64,000 bases of DNA from Saccharopolyspora rosea. GTDB lineage: Bacteria > Actinomycetota > Actinomycetes > Mycobacteriales > Pseudonocardiaceae. Under the pieces are notes generated by a model. It did no database searches and was not told the DNA's origin. It saw nothing but the letters and a program-made list of their open reading frames with translations. The position numbers and the translations under genes are program-made. Shown here in pieces: positions 40,548 to 48,995 of this stretch (position 1 is the stretch's first letter; each line of letters begins with the position of its first letter). Location of the stretch: assembly GCF_025643595.1 (NCBI RefSeq), contig NZ_CP102826.1:1-64000 (forward strand), given 5' to 3'.

Positions 40548-40886
40548 CTACGGCACCTGCGCCGCCGGGCGCAACGCGTGCGCGGGTCGCAGGTGCCGGG
40601 CGGGACGGGGGGCGAGGGCACCGCTCACCAAGTGCTCGTAGGCCGCGCGCCACACCGAACAGGGCGCCTTGCTGGGTCGTCTGCGGCTGGAGCACTCGGG
40701 GCAGTTCCCCCTGCTGTCGGGTTCGTGAGCGGCGAGCAGCGTCCGCCATCCCGCGGTGAGCCGCGGGAGCTCGGAGCGCGCCACGGTGAGCAAGGACGGG
40801 GCGTCCGCGCGGTTCGCCAGCTCGGTCAACACATCGAGCCGCTCCCACACCGCGTTGCGCAGCACCTGTCCCAGGATCTCGTCCAC
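40548..40886 (-). CDS. Small conserved hypothetical protein with Cys motif
   Basis: 112 residues. The central part (VLRNAVWERLDVLTELANR, SLLTVARSELPRLTAGWRTLL) looks like a folded helical domain. CPECSSRRRPSKAPC follows, a possible zinc-binding Cys cluster (CxxC plus Cys). The C-terminal 25 residues are Arg/Ala/Pro-rich. GTG at 40886 overlaps the end of the upstream minus-strand gene. Function is unknown. Confidence 0.65.
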   Translation of the reverse strand: MDEILGQVLRNAVWERLDVLTELANRADAPSLLTVARSELPRLTAGWRTLLAAHEPDSRGNCPECSSRRRPSKAPCSVWRAAYEHLVSGALAPRPARHLRPAHALRPAAQVP

Positions 40887-40899
40887 CGAAACGTCACCG

Positions 40900-41166
40900 T
40901 CACTTTCTCGCCTGCACAGCGGCATCCCGCAGGGCCGTGCTCACCCGGGCGGCACCGGACCTCGACAACCCCGCGGCATGACCAGGCGGTCCGACGAGAA
41001 CCACCCTGTCCCGGTTGACGAGCACGGTCAGGAACCGCTGGACGTTGGCGACGTCCCGACAGTCGAACCGCCACCACCGGCGGCGGTCCTCGGGCACCGG
41101 GGCGAACTCGGCCGATGGCCTCGGGGTGGCCAGGCGCTCGGTGCTCCCCGCGTGCTCGGTGTCCAC
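40900..41166 (-). CDS. Small conserved hypothetical protein (WWRFDCRDV)
   Basis: 88 residues with a distinctive core RRRWWRFDCRDVANVQRFLTVLVNRDRVVLVGPPG. No membrane segment. GTG at 41166 has GGAG 6 bases upstream. It is probably one transcript with the Cys-motif gene downstream, and divergent from the HTH-TPR regulator across a 220-base gap. Function is unknown. Confidence 0.65.
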   Translation of the reverse strand: MDTEHAGSTERLATPRPSAEFAPVPEDRRRWWRFDCRDVANVQRFLTVLVNRDRVVLVGPPGHAAGLSRSGAARVSTALRDAAVQARK

Positions 41167-41317
41167 TGTCTCCGCCGTTCCCGTCCGTGCTCGGTTGCTT
41201 GCGAAGACTAGATTGGTACGCGTCGCACTCCTCGCCTAGTCGTCAGGCGACGACCGGGCAGACGGTGACGACGAACGGTCGGCGGACTTCACCCCTGCCG
41301 ATCAGCTCCACCGATGC

Positions 41318-41342
41318 GCACTTCCTCGTGTCAGCGAAGTGC
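41318..41342. promoter_or_regulatory. Inverted repeat upstream of the HTH-TPR regulator
   Basis: GCACTTC at 41318-41324 and GAAGTGC at 41336-41342, 46 bases before the ATG of the HTH-TPR gene. It could be an operator for that regulator. Confidence 0.4.
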
Positions 41343-41387
41343 CCTTACTCTGCGACCAACGCCCGTGCAGAGCGTGAGGGGGTCTAA

Positions 41388-42758
41388 ATGAACATCATCG
41401 GTTCTGGCGGATCTCCCGTTACACCCGACGTCTGGGACGGCCGGGAGATGCGGGATGCGCTGGCCCGACGGGACATCAGCGAGGTCTACCGGCAACTCCG
41501 CCGGCACGGCGTCTCCCAGCGCCAGATCGCCGCGTCCACGGGCCAGTCCCAGTCCGAGGTGTCCGAGATCCTCAAGGGACGGCAGGTCATGGCCTACGAC
41601 GTGCTGGCCCGGATCGCCGACGGGTTGGGAATACCGCGGGGCTACATGGGCCTCGCGTACGACGGGGCAACGGCTTTGCGTGTCGCCAACGCGAACACCG
41701 CCCCCGACGCTGAGGAGGACGAGTCGGTGAAACGACGGAAGTTCCTGTCGCATGCCGCGGCGGTCACCATGGGGGCGGCCGTCTTCGGCGCCGAGCAGAG
41801 CTCCTGGGTGCCGGCCAGCGCCGCGACACCCGCTCCGACCCGCATCGGCATGAGCGACGTCCAGCAGATCCTCGCGGCCACCAAGGCACTTCGAGACCTC
41901 GACTACCGGTACGGCGGGGGAACGTGCCGGGACGCCGTGGTGGCCCAGCTGTCCTGGGCGCAACAGCTGCTCGACTCCACCGCCGCGGACCCCGTGCGCA
42001 AGCAGTTGTTCGTGGCTCTGGCGGACATGCACAGCCTGGCCGGCTGGACTTCGTTCGACACCGGTCTGCTCGATCCCGCGCGCGGTCACTTCGGCAAGGC
42101 GCTGGAGTTCGCCAAGCAGGCCGAGGACGACGGCCTGGTGGCCAGCGTGCTGTACCGGATGGGCCGGGTGTACCTGCACTACCAGGAGCCCAACGAGGCG
42201 TTGAAGTTGTTCCAACTGGGCCAGATCGCCGCTCAGGAGTCCGGAAACCCGCTCACCGTGGCCGTGCTCTGCGCCAACGAGGCGTGGGCGTACGGCATGC
42301 TCAACAAGCCCGACCAGGTGCAGAAGATGGTCGGTCGCACCAAGGACGAGTTCGCCCGCTCCGACGTCTCGGAGGCGCCGGACTGGGTGCGGTTCTTCAC
42401 CGAGAACGACCTGCACGGGATGATCGGTTCGGCGCACGACGCGCTCGCCGAGTTCGACCCGAAGAAGCACGCGCCGATCGCCGTCGCGGAGACGATCAAG
42501 TGCAACGAGGCGTACGGCGCGGACATGCAGCGCACCCACGTGTTCGGGTTGAGCCTGCAAGCCACCAACCACCTCCGCTGCGGGGACACGCAGGAGGGCA
42601 TCCGGGTGGCGCGCAGGGCCCTGGAGGTCGGTGAACGGGTCAAGTCCGCCCGGGTCGCCGACCGGCTCAAGCCCCTCGAACGCGAGGCCGGGGCGAACCG
42701 GATGAACTCCGATGTCCGTGACCTTTACGAGGACGTCCGGCGGTTCCGCCTGGCGTGA
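41388..42758 (+). CDS. XRE-type regulator with TPR domain
   Basis: 456 residues. A helix-turn-helix domain at about 35-90 (GVSQRQIAASTGQSQSEVSEILKG) is followed by a twin-arginine-like stretch KRRKFLSHAAAVTMGAAVFG at 115-134. The rest is TPR-like helices (about 155-440). This HTH plus Tat-like plus TPR layout is common in actinomycete regulators; export is unlikely given the N-terminal DNA-binding domain. ATG at 41388 follows GAGGGGG. It lies between the two HAD-PvcA paralogues and may control them, which is inference. Confidence 0.88.
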   Translation: MNIIGSGGSPVTPDVWDGREMRDALARRDISEVYRQLRRHGVSQRQIAASTGQSQSEVSEILKGRQVMAYDVLARIADGLGIPRGYMGLAYDGATALRVANANTAPDAEEDESVKRRKFLSHAAAVTMGAAVFGAEQSSWVPASAATPAPTRIGMSDVQQILAATKALRDLDYRYGGGTCRDAVVAQLSWAQQLLDSTAADPVRKQLFVALADMHSLAGWTSFDTGLLDPARGHFGKALEFAKQAEDDGLVASVLYRMGRVYLHYQEPNEALKLFQLGQIAAQESGNPLTVAVLCANEAWAYGMLNKPDQVQKMVGRTKDEFARSDVSEAPDWVRFFTENDLHGMIGSAHDALAEFDPKKHAPIAVAETIKCNEAYGADMQRTHVFGLSLQATNHLRCGDTQEGIRVARRALEVGERVKSARVADRLKPLEREAGANRMNSDVRDLYEDVRRFRLA

Positions 42759-42816
42759 TGACGCACGTGGCCGGATGAGCCCCTCGCGTCCGGCGGCGTC
42801 GGTTTCGAGATTGAAC

Positions 42817-43722
42817 ATGAAGACATACGCGATTGAAGAGGGTCGGTGCGTTCCGCCGGAGCTGGAACTCGCACTGACCGAGATCTGCGCATCCGTCGGC
42901 CTGGACCCGACCGGTGCCCGCCTGATCCGATTCGTCAACAACGGGGTTTTCCTGCTCCAAGAGCACCCCGTGATCGTCCGCGTCGTGCTGTCGGAGTCCG
43001 TTTCGCACCGCGCCGACAACGCTGTCATCGGGGCGCGGTGGCTGAACTTCCACGGCGTGCCCGCCGTGCGCCTGCTGCCGGGCGTCGAACAGCCGGTGCG
43101 GACCGGTGCCCACCTGGCGACGCTGTGGGAGTACGTCCCGGAGATCGGTCCGGCGCCCAGCGGCGCCGACCTCGGGCGGTTGCTGCGGCTGATGCACGGC
43201 CTGCCGATACTGCCGGACTTCCCGGAGTGGCAGCCGATCGCCGACATCCGGCGGCGGTTGTTCGACGCCGAGGACATCGACCCGGCGGACCGGGCGTTCC
43301 TGGAGCGGCGCTGCGACCACCTGGAGGAACGGCTGGACGAGCTGGAGTTCCCGTTGCCGCGCGCGGTCATCCACGCCGACGCGCACCTGGGCAACGTGAT
43401 CAGCGGTCCGGACGGTCCGCTGCTGTGCGACCTGGACTCGCTGTGCATCGGGCCCCCGGAGTGGGACCTGACGCCGATCGCGGTGGGTCGGCTGCGGATG
43501 GGGCATCCACCGGAGTGGCACGAGCAGTTGGCCCGGGTCTACGGCTGCGACATCACGGCGTGGGAGGGCTTCCCGGTGCTGCGCGAGCTGCGGGAACTCA
43601 AGATCACGTCCGGCGTGCTGCCGATCGTGCGCAGCAATCCCGCGGTGCGGGAGCAGCTGCACCGCCGGTTGCGCACGATCCGCGAAGGCGACCTGGCCGC
43701 CCAATGGGCCCCGTACAACTAG
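42817..43722 (+). CDS. Phosphotransferase-fold protein (APH/choline kinase family)
   Basis: 301 residues. It has an N-lobe with FVNNGVFLLQEHPVIVRV, the catalytic loop HADAHLGNVI and the metal-binding LLCDLDSL, as in aminoglycoside and choline kinases. The catalytic Asp and metal-binding Asp are present. The substrate is unknown; it could phosphorylate a small molecule linked to the neighbouring large enzymes. ATG at 42817 is a compromise; an in-frame ATG at 42775 would add 14 residues. Confidence 0.82.
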   Translation: MKTYAIEEGRCVPPELELALTEICASVGLDPTGARLIRFVNNGVFLLQEHPVIVRVVLSESVSHRADNAVIGARWLNFHGVPAVRLLPGVEQPVRTGAHLATLWEYVPEIGPAPSGADLGRLLRLMHGLPILPDFPEWQPIADIRRRLFDAEDIDPADRAFLERRCDHLEERLDELEFPLPRAVIHADAHLGNVISGPDGPLLCDLDSLCIGPPEWDLTPIAVGRLRMGHPPEWHEQLARVYGCDITAWEGFPVLRELRELKITSGVLPIVRSNPAVREQLHRRLRTIREGDLAAQWAPYN

Positions 43723-43908
43723 GGAGCGTTCCGGGAGTGCCGCGCGGCGGTGCCGGTACTGGAACCACTCAACGATCGGACGCGTCCGTTCGGGCGACAG
43801 CTGGTCGTCTCGCGCGTGGGTTTTGTGATTCCTGGTGACGGAATCGGCTTGTTGGGGGTAAACCATACGAGCGAACGGCAGGGACATCGTGACTGGACGG
43901 GCTGTCGG

Positions 43909-44205
43909 ATGGCGAAGCTGGGCAAGCCGATCCTGAACTGGCGGCGCAGGCGCGCGCTGAGCACGGCACGGCTGCTCGACGACCTGGTCACCGACCAGGT
44001 GTGGATGCTGCCGCACCTATCCCCGGATTCCCGGCGGCGCAGCGCCGACCACCTCGCCGAACTGACGATGCTCGGCCAGGCGTACCGGTACTACGCGATC
44101 GGCTGGATCTCGCGCCGCGAACTCCAGCGCCGCGGCCGTGCGGCGGCGGACCGCCTGGCGGAGATCCGGTGCCCGACCACCGTGCAGTTCACCGACGACG
44201 AATGA
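43909..44205 (+). CDS. Small basic hypothetical protein
   Basis: 98 residues beginning MAKLGKPILNWRRRR, helical and basic, with LLDDLVTDQVWMLPHLSPDSRRRSADHLAELT. I recognise no domain. It lies 186 bases after the phosphotransferase gene and before the second HAD-PvcA gene. Confidence 0.55.
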   Translation: MAKLGKPILNWRRRRALSTARLLDDLVTDQVWMLPHLSPDSRRRSADHLAELTMLGQAYRYYAIGWISRRELQRRGRAAADRLAEIRCPTTVQFTDDE

Positions 44206-44524
44206 CCATTCGGCGACACACCTGATCCACCGGATCGCACCGCGATTCCGGCTTCGCTGAGCGGTTTTCCGGCTCCGCGACAGCGCACCCGGCGACGCGC
44301 CCGCGTCGCCGGAGCAGCTCGCGGCGAGATCGCGCCCGCGCGAGGAGCGGACGTCGGTCCGATCGGCGTGCCCGTGTTCCGGCACCCGTTGCCGGTTCAC
44401 CGGATTCCGTGACATCCGGCGATCAACCATGCGCTCCGCCAGGGGCCCGGCGGTACCGCCGAGCAGGTGATCGCCGCGATGTCGCATGCCCGTGAAGTGA
44501 CAGCTGAACAGGATGGGAGGCCCC
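44206..44524. other. Leader region of the second HAD-PvcA gene
   Basis: About 320 bases without a supported gene. Several GC-rich inverted repeats are present, including one around 44442-44460. No clear promoter hexamers were found. The ribosome site GGGAGG (44515-44520) precedes GTG 44525. Confidence 0.4.
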
Positions 44525-47122
44525 GTGCGCGGTCTCGAACGAATGCGGGAGGAAACGCGGCCCCTGGCCGCGCGGGACGACCTGGTGCCGCTCTACTGCG
44601 CGGACGCGGTTCCCGACCGGGCCCACGTCGTCCCGGTGGGTGCGCTCGCCTCCGCCGATCCGACCGACGTCTCCGCGCGGTTGCGGAAGGTGTTGCACGA
44701 GCGTCCACCCACGTGGTCAGCGGTGGACCACCTGTGCGAAGTGCTCGTCCGGCCGGTGGTGGTCACCGTCCGGGAACTGCTGGCCGAGGGCCTGGTGCCG
44801 GTGGGGGAGGTGGACGTCGCGGTGTCCGGCGCGACCGGCCGGGTCGTGCTGCCGGACGTCGCGCCGGCCGATGTCGAGGCGGTGTCCCGCTGCGTCCGCG
44901 ACGTGGACCGCGGGCTCGACCGGCTGGCTCGGGTGTGCTCGGCGCTGCTGGGCGCCGACGTCGGGGAGGCGCTCGAGCGGGTGCTCGCCCACGAACTGGC
45001 CCACCTGGAACCGCGGGTGGCCGCCCTGCTCGACGGCGACCACCCGTGGCGCCGCTTCGCGCGCAGCGTCCCGCCCGCGCAGGACGAGGTGCTGCGCTCG
45101 GTGCTGCGCCGGGTCAGGGAGCGCAGCGCCCGCCGCCGCGCCGACCCCGCGCTGCCGCGTCCCGTGGTGGCCGTGGACCTGGACTTCTGCGCGCTGCACC
45201 CGCGTCGGCGGGTGCGGACGGCGTTGCGGCGGGTCGGCCGCGTGCACGGGGTCGCGGAGCTGGCCGGGCCGCTGGACGTCCTGCCGGGGCTCTACGAGCC
45301 GGGGTGGGCGTCGTTCGTCGAGCACCACGGCCTGCACCTGCGCCGCCCGGATCTGGACTGGGGCGCGCTGTACCGGGAGTACCGCGCGAGCCTGTCGTGG
45401 AGCGGGGATGCGCTGGCCACCGACGAGATCGCCCCCGGGCTGGTCCGCTTCGTCCGCGACGTGGAGCGCGCCGGGGGACGGGTGGTGTGCCCGACCGGAC
45501 GTCGCGAGCACATGCGCGCGGCCACCGCGTCGCTGCTGGCCCGGCACGGGCTCGGCCACCTCGAACTGCGCACGATGGCCGACGACGACCCGCGCGGCAC
45601 CGCCCGGCACAAGGTCGAGGCGTTGCGCGGCATGGACGTCGTCGCCGCCTTCGACGACCTGGCGGGCAACCGGGTGGCGCTGCTCGACGCGTTCCCCGAG
45701 GCGATCGTGGTGGCCGTCCGGCCGCCCGGGTTCAGCACCGGCGAGGAGGCCGCCGTCGGGACCTTCGAGCGCCTGCCGCACCCGCGTCCGGTCGGCCGCG
45801 GTCACCACCGCGCGCGGCCGAGCCTGTCGCACACGACGTCGCTGGCCGACCTGTCGATCGGCGACCTGAGCACCCGGCCGACCGTCTGGCAGCAGGGGGT
45901 GGAGCTCAGCAGCGACGAGCAACTGGCGGTCATCAGCGACGTCTGCTCCCGGGCCCGCGAGGCCGGGCACGCGCTCGGTCGCCGGGTGCGCGCCGCGACC
46001 CCGCCCGGCACGCCGACGTCGCTGGTGGTGCACCGGGTGCTGATCGCGAAAGCCTTCGGCACGGCGCGTTCGGCGTACCCGCCGGAGGCGGCCGAGGCGG
46101 ACATGGCCGCGGCGATCGAGGCGGGCGAGCCGATCCCGTTCGTGCTGCTGGGGCCGCCGACGAAGCAGGACGGTTCGCGCCTCAAGGCCCTCGGCGGCGC
46201 TCCCGACCTGTCCGAGGTGGGCATGGTGGCCCGGCTGTTGCAGCTGGACACCGCGGTGCGCCAGGTGTACGCGCCGGGCGTGCGGATCAGCGCGCTGACC
46301 GATCCGAGCCATTTCCGGTTCCGCGAGCCCGGCCGCTACGCGGACTACCACCACCTGTTCGACCAGCTGCTCAAACAGGCGGGCGCGGACCGCTTCGTCA
46401 CGCTGACCGACATCGACGACGCGGCCGACGAGCACCCCCGCTGCGGCGACCGCGCCGAGCGCCCGCGCCTGCTGGCCGAGCACCGCGCCCGGTACGAGGC
46501 GGCGTTCGCCGGTCTCGACGTCCGCCGCGATCCCCCGGCGGCACTGGCCGAAGCCGACGCCCGCGACCCGGGTGCGGCCGGAATGCCGCGCTTCGTCGAG
46601 ATGTTCCGCTCGGTCCTGCACGCCGTCGACGTCCCGCACCGCGGCGGCGACCCGCTGGCCTGGTCGCAACGCCTGTACGCCGACCCGCTCGACGTGGTCG
46701 ACCCGGCGGTTCCCGCCGAGGTCCGCCACGCGCGCGCCGACCTGCTCGAACTGGCCTGGCAGGAAACGATCACCTACCTGGCCAACAAGCACGTCGACGA
46801 GGACCTGGACTACGCGCAGCTGTGGAAGTCCGACTGCGTCCGGATGAGCCTGTCGATCCGACCGGCCCTCGGCCGCTACCGCTTCGTCCCGATCGGCGGC
46901 TCGGGCGTGATGCCCTGGCACGGCACGGCGGCGCTGAACGACCAGTGCGAGATCTCGGTCGACTACGTCCTCTCCCTGGCCGACCAGGGCTTCCGACCGG
47001 TCTACGTCCCCGGGATGGAACCCTCGGAGACCACCGGCATCCGCCAACCCTGGTTCATGGCCCCGACCCGCCTGCTGGACGGCGGGGTGAGCTCACTCGG
47101 AATCCGACTGCGCAGCAGGTGA
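44525..47122 (+). CDS. Second three-part HAD / DIT1-PvcA paralogue
   Basis: 865 residues, aligning with the protein at 36867 from that protein's residue 230 onward. The N-terminal module spans about 30-205. The HAD domain (211-405) has Asp218 and Asp220 (DLD), Thr324 (PTGRR), Lys363 and Asp377-Asp378 (FDD), again complete. The DIT1/PvcA-like domain (about 515-850) has LLGPPTKQ, APDLSE, YAPGVRISALTD, RMSLSIRP, MPWHGT and QPWFM. It lacks the first 200 or so residues of its paralogue. GTG 44525 is favoured over ATG 44513 because GGGAGG precedes it. A terminator follows. Confidence 0.82.
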   Translation: MRGLERMREETRPLAARDDLVPLYCADAVPDRAHVVPVGALASADPTDVSARLRKVLHERPPTWSAVDHLCEVLVRPVVVTVRELLAEGLVPVGEVDVAVSGATGRVVLPDVAPADVEAVSRCVRDVDRGLDRLARVCSALLGADVGEALERVLAHELAHLEPRVAALLDGDHPWRRFARSVPPAQDEVLRSVLRRVRERSARRRADPALPRPVVAVDLDFCALHPRRRVRTALRRVGRVHGVAELAGPLDVLPGLYEPGWASFVEHHGLHLRRPDLDWGALYREYRASLSWSGDALATDEIAPGLVRFVRDVERAGGRVVCPTGRREHMRAATASLLARHGLGHLELRTMADDDPRGTARHKVEALRGMDVVAAFDDLAGNRVALLDAFPEAIVVAVRPPGFSTGEEAAVGTFERLPHPRPVGRGHHRARPSLSHTTSLADLSIGDLSTRPTVWQQGVELSSDEQLAVISDVCSRAREAGHALGRRVRAATPPGTPTSLVVHRVLIAKAFGTARSAYPPEAAEADMAAAIEAGEPIPFVLLGPPTKQDGSRLKALGGAPDLSEVGMVARLLQLDTAVRQVYAPGVRISALTDPSHFRFREPGRYADYHHLFDQLLKQAGADRFVTLTDIDDAADEHPRCGDRAERPRLLAEHRARYEAAFAGLDVRRDPPAALAEADARDPGAAGMPRFVEMFRSVLHAVDVPHRGGDPLAWSQRLYADPLDVVDPAVPAEVRHARADLLELAWQETITYLANKHVDEDLDYAQLWKSDCVRMSLSIRPALGRYRFVPIGGSGVMPWHGTAALNDQCEISVDYVLSLADQGFRPVYVPGMEPSETTGIRQPWFMAPTRLLDGGVSSLGIRLRSR

Positions 47123-47181
47123 TTCGGGAGTCCACAATGGAACATCCACATCCCGCTATGTTCCAATGTGGACGTCCGGTG

Positions 47182-47219
47182 AAGGGGTGAACGGCCTCGG
47201 TGGAGGCGTTCACCCCTTT
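47182..47219. terminator. Bidirectional terminator between the HAD-PvcA and DUF397 genes
   Basis: AAGGGGTGAAC pairs with GTTCACCCCTT around an inner GCCTC/GAGGC stem, between convergent genes. Confidence 0.85.
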
Positions 47220-47223
47220 CCCG

Positions 47224-47439
47224 TCACTCGAACCGACCGTCCTTGACGGCCCGCACGAAAGCACCCCACTGCGCCCGGGTGGTGGTGAAGTACCCGCCAT
47301 CGCGGTCCTTGCTGTCCCGCACGGCAGCGCCACCGCCGAGACGCCCGACTTCGACGCAGGAGCCGCCCGTGGCGCTGTACGTCGATTTGCGCCAGGACAA
47401 CGGCCCTAAACCGTGGCTCGAAGAGTCCACTGTGCTCAC
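47224..47439 (-). CDS. DUF397 protein
   Basis: 71 residues with the typical DUF397 core WRKSTYSATGGSCVEVGRL and AVRDSKD, ending WGAFVRAVKDGRFE. DUF397 proteins are small partners of XRE-DUF5753 regulators in actinomycetes, possibly toxin/antitoxin-like or developmental. GTG at 47439 overlaps the stop of the upstream regulator (GTGA). The third codon is the rare ACA. Confidence 0.92.
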   Translation of the reverse strand: MSTVDSSSHGLGPLSWRKSTYSATGGSCVEVGRLGGGAAVRDSKDRDGGYFTTTRAQWGAFVRAVKDGRFE

Positions 47440-48278
47440 ATCTCCTTCATGACTTTCCGCACCAGGTCCAATGATTCCCTCGGGCTCAACGCCTGGGCCA
47501 GCACGGCATGGAACGTGTACGTGCACTGCCGAACGGCATCCCGCTGTTCGTGCACGCGCCACGCGGTGTCGCTGTCCACGTAGACTGCCTCGGGCGAGTC
47601 CTCGTCCGGCAGGTCGAAGATGACAATGCTGTCGAAGCCCGGGTGAGCGCCAGCGGTGAACGGCAGCACGTGCACGGTGACGTCGTGCTTTTCGGTCACG
47701 TCGAGCAGGTGCTGCAGCTGACGGCGCATCACGCGCGGGCCGCCCACCTGCTGCCTGATCACGCCTTCCGTCATGACCGACGTGAGCCGGAAGTTCGGCT
47801 CGGAGAGGCGTTCCTGTCGCCGCATCCGCAGCTCCACGAGGCGATCGACATCCGTGACCCGCACATGGGCCGTTGCGCAGCTGATGACCGCCTCGGCGTA
47901 TTCCCTGGTCTGAAGCATGCCCTGGACGTAAACGTTGTCGAACGTGCGCAGCCAGGACGATTCCTCGCCGAGCTCGATGAGCATCTCGACCGGCTGCGGA
48001 AGGATGTCGCCGTACTCCTGCCACCAGCCAGGGGTGTCGGCCCGCTCGGACAGCGCTTCGAGCGCGGCGCGGTGCTCCTCTCCGGCGCCGACCTCGGCCA
48101 CCAGTCTCCGAAGTTGGTCCGCGTCGAGCCTCTTGGTCCCGGTCTCCACGCGGGACAAGTGCGACTGCGAGATGCCGATCCGCTTGGCGAGCGTTTCCTG
48201 GTCCAGCTGGGCGTCTTCGCGGAGTGCGCGCAGCGCGTGTCCGAGACGGCGACTGCGAACCGTCTTCCGCATGGTCAT
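47436..48278 (-). CDS. XRE family regulator with DUF5753 domain
   Basis: 280 residues. The N-terminal HTH (about 10-65) has LGHALRALREDAQLDQETLAKRIGISQSHLSRVETG split across the fold. The DUF5753 domain (about 95-275) has VQGMLQTREYAEAVI and the TVHVLPFTAGAHPGFDSIVIFDL region. It pairs with DUF397 downstream. ATG at 48278 is chosen; an internal ATG at 48272 is possible. Confidence 0.93.
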   Translation of the reverse strand: MTMRKTVRSRRLGHALRALREDAQLDQETLAKRIGISQSHLSRVETGTKRLDADQLRRLVAEVGAGEEHRAALEALSERADTPGWWQEYGDILPQPVEMLIELGEESSWLRTFDNVYVQGMLQTREYAEAVISCATAHVRVTDVDRLVELRMRRQERLSEPNFRLTSVMTEGVIRQQVGGPRVMRRQLQHLLDVTEKHDVTVHVLPFTAGAHPGFDSIVIFDLPDEDSPEAVYVDSDTAWRVHEQRDAVRQCTYTFHAVLAQALSPRESLDLVRKVMKEM

Positions 48279-48362
48279 GCAGGCGATTGTCCCCCGGCGT
48301 CGATTCCGGCCAGACACGACCTGACGACTAACGATCACTCGGACGAGGCCTTCAAGATCTAA

Positions 48363-48380
48363 AATTATGTTGACATAATT
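48363..48380. promoter_or_regulatory. Perfect 18-base palindrome upstream of the XRE-DUF397 pair
   Basis: AATTATGT-TG-ACATAATT, in the 107-base gap between two divergent genes and 5 bases before the ATG of the small gene at 48386. It is strongly AT-rich against a GC-rich genome. Likely the operator of the adjacent XRE regulator; TTGACA at 48370-48375 may also act as a -35. Confidence 0.7.
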
Positions 48381-48385
48381 CAAGC

Positions 48386-48544
48386 ATGTGGACCCTGATC
48401 GACTGGTTCTGGCGCCCGGTGGGGCAGGGCAGGCACGCGTTCTCGACCGAAGCGCGTCGCGCTCCGCCTGACGCGCCGGTGTCCTCGTTCTGCGGCGTCG
48501 AGGTCGAGGCGTGGCGCGTGCAGCGACTCCCGCCCGAGAGCTAG
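48386..48544 (+). CDS. 52-residue putative zinc-finger-like protein
   Basis: Starts MWTLIDWFWRPVGQGRHAFS and contains SSFCGVEVEAW, recalling small actinobacterial proteins with a His...Cys-Gly pattern that often accompany DUF397/XRE pairs. It has only one Cys, so zinc binding is unproven. The ATG lies right behind the palindromic operator, so it may be a leaderless or operator-controlled gene. It is too short to be found by length-based gene finding. Confidence 0.6.
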   Translation: MWTLIDWFWRPVGQGRHAFSTEARRAPPDAPVSSFCGVEVEAWRVQRLPPES

Positions 48545-48746
48545 TGGATCGGCGAAGAGACGTGCATGAAGTGCTGGCGGACCATCTCCGCCCGCTTCTG
48601 ATCACGTCGACAAGCCCCTCGCGGCGTGCGAACCCCGACGCGGTGCCGCGAGGTCCGCGCCCGGCCGGAGCGGGACCGCCCCCTCCCCGCCTTGGCTCCG
48701 GCCGGGCGCTCCCCGGTGGAACCCCTTGCAGGAAGGAAAAGAACCG

Positions 48747-48968
48747 ATGCTCGTGGTGTGCGGATCATTCGTGCTCGCCGTCGTGTTCTCCGCACTGCTC
48801 CTCGTGTGGGGCGGGCGTGCGTCCGGGCAGCACTCCGGCCCGGGGCAGGGCGCCACCGGTGTGTGGCAGCTGTGCGCGCGGGTGGCGCAGGAGCGCGAGC
48901 AGGAGGTCGAGGCCGCGCGGTACGGGCGGCACGCGTTGCGATCTCCCGAGCGGGCCGGGTTCGCGTGA
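48747..48968 (+). CDS. Small membrane protein
   Basis: 73 residues: an N-terminal hydrophobic helix (about 2-25, LVVCGSFVLAVVFSALLLVW), then a charged tail with RVAQEREQEVEAARYGRHAL. AGGAAGG precedes the ATG at 48747. Function is unknown. Confidence 0.6.
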   Translation: MLVVCGSFVLAVVFSALLLVWGGRASGQHSGPGQGATGVWQLCARVAQEREQEVEAARYGRHALRSPERAGFA

Positions 48969-48995
48969 AACCCGGCCCGCCGCGGAGGATTCCGC

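Noticed and set aside
44467..47190. 907-codon frame overlapping the second HAD-PvcA gene
   Set aside because: Arg/Gly/Pro-rich shadow frame; the alternate frame aligns with its paralogue and carries the motifs.
34502..48380. Idea that the 34502 and 48363 palindromes belong to one regulon
   Set aside because: They share only TTATGT/ACATAA; centre length and flanks differ (N5 against N2), and each has its own adjacent regulator of a different family.
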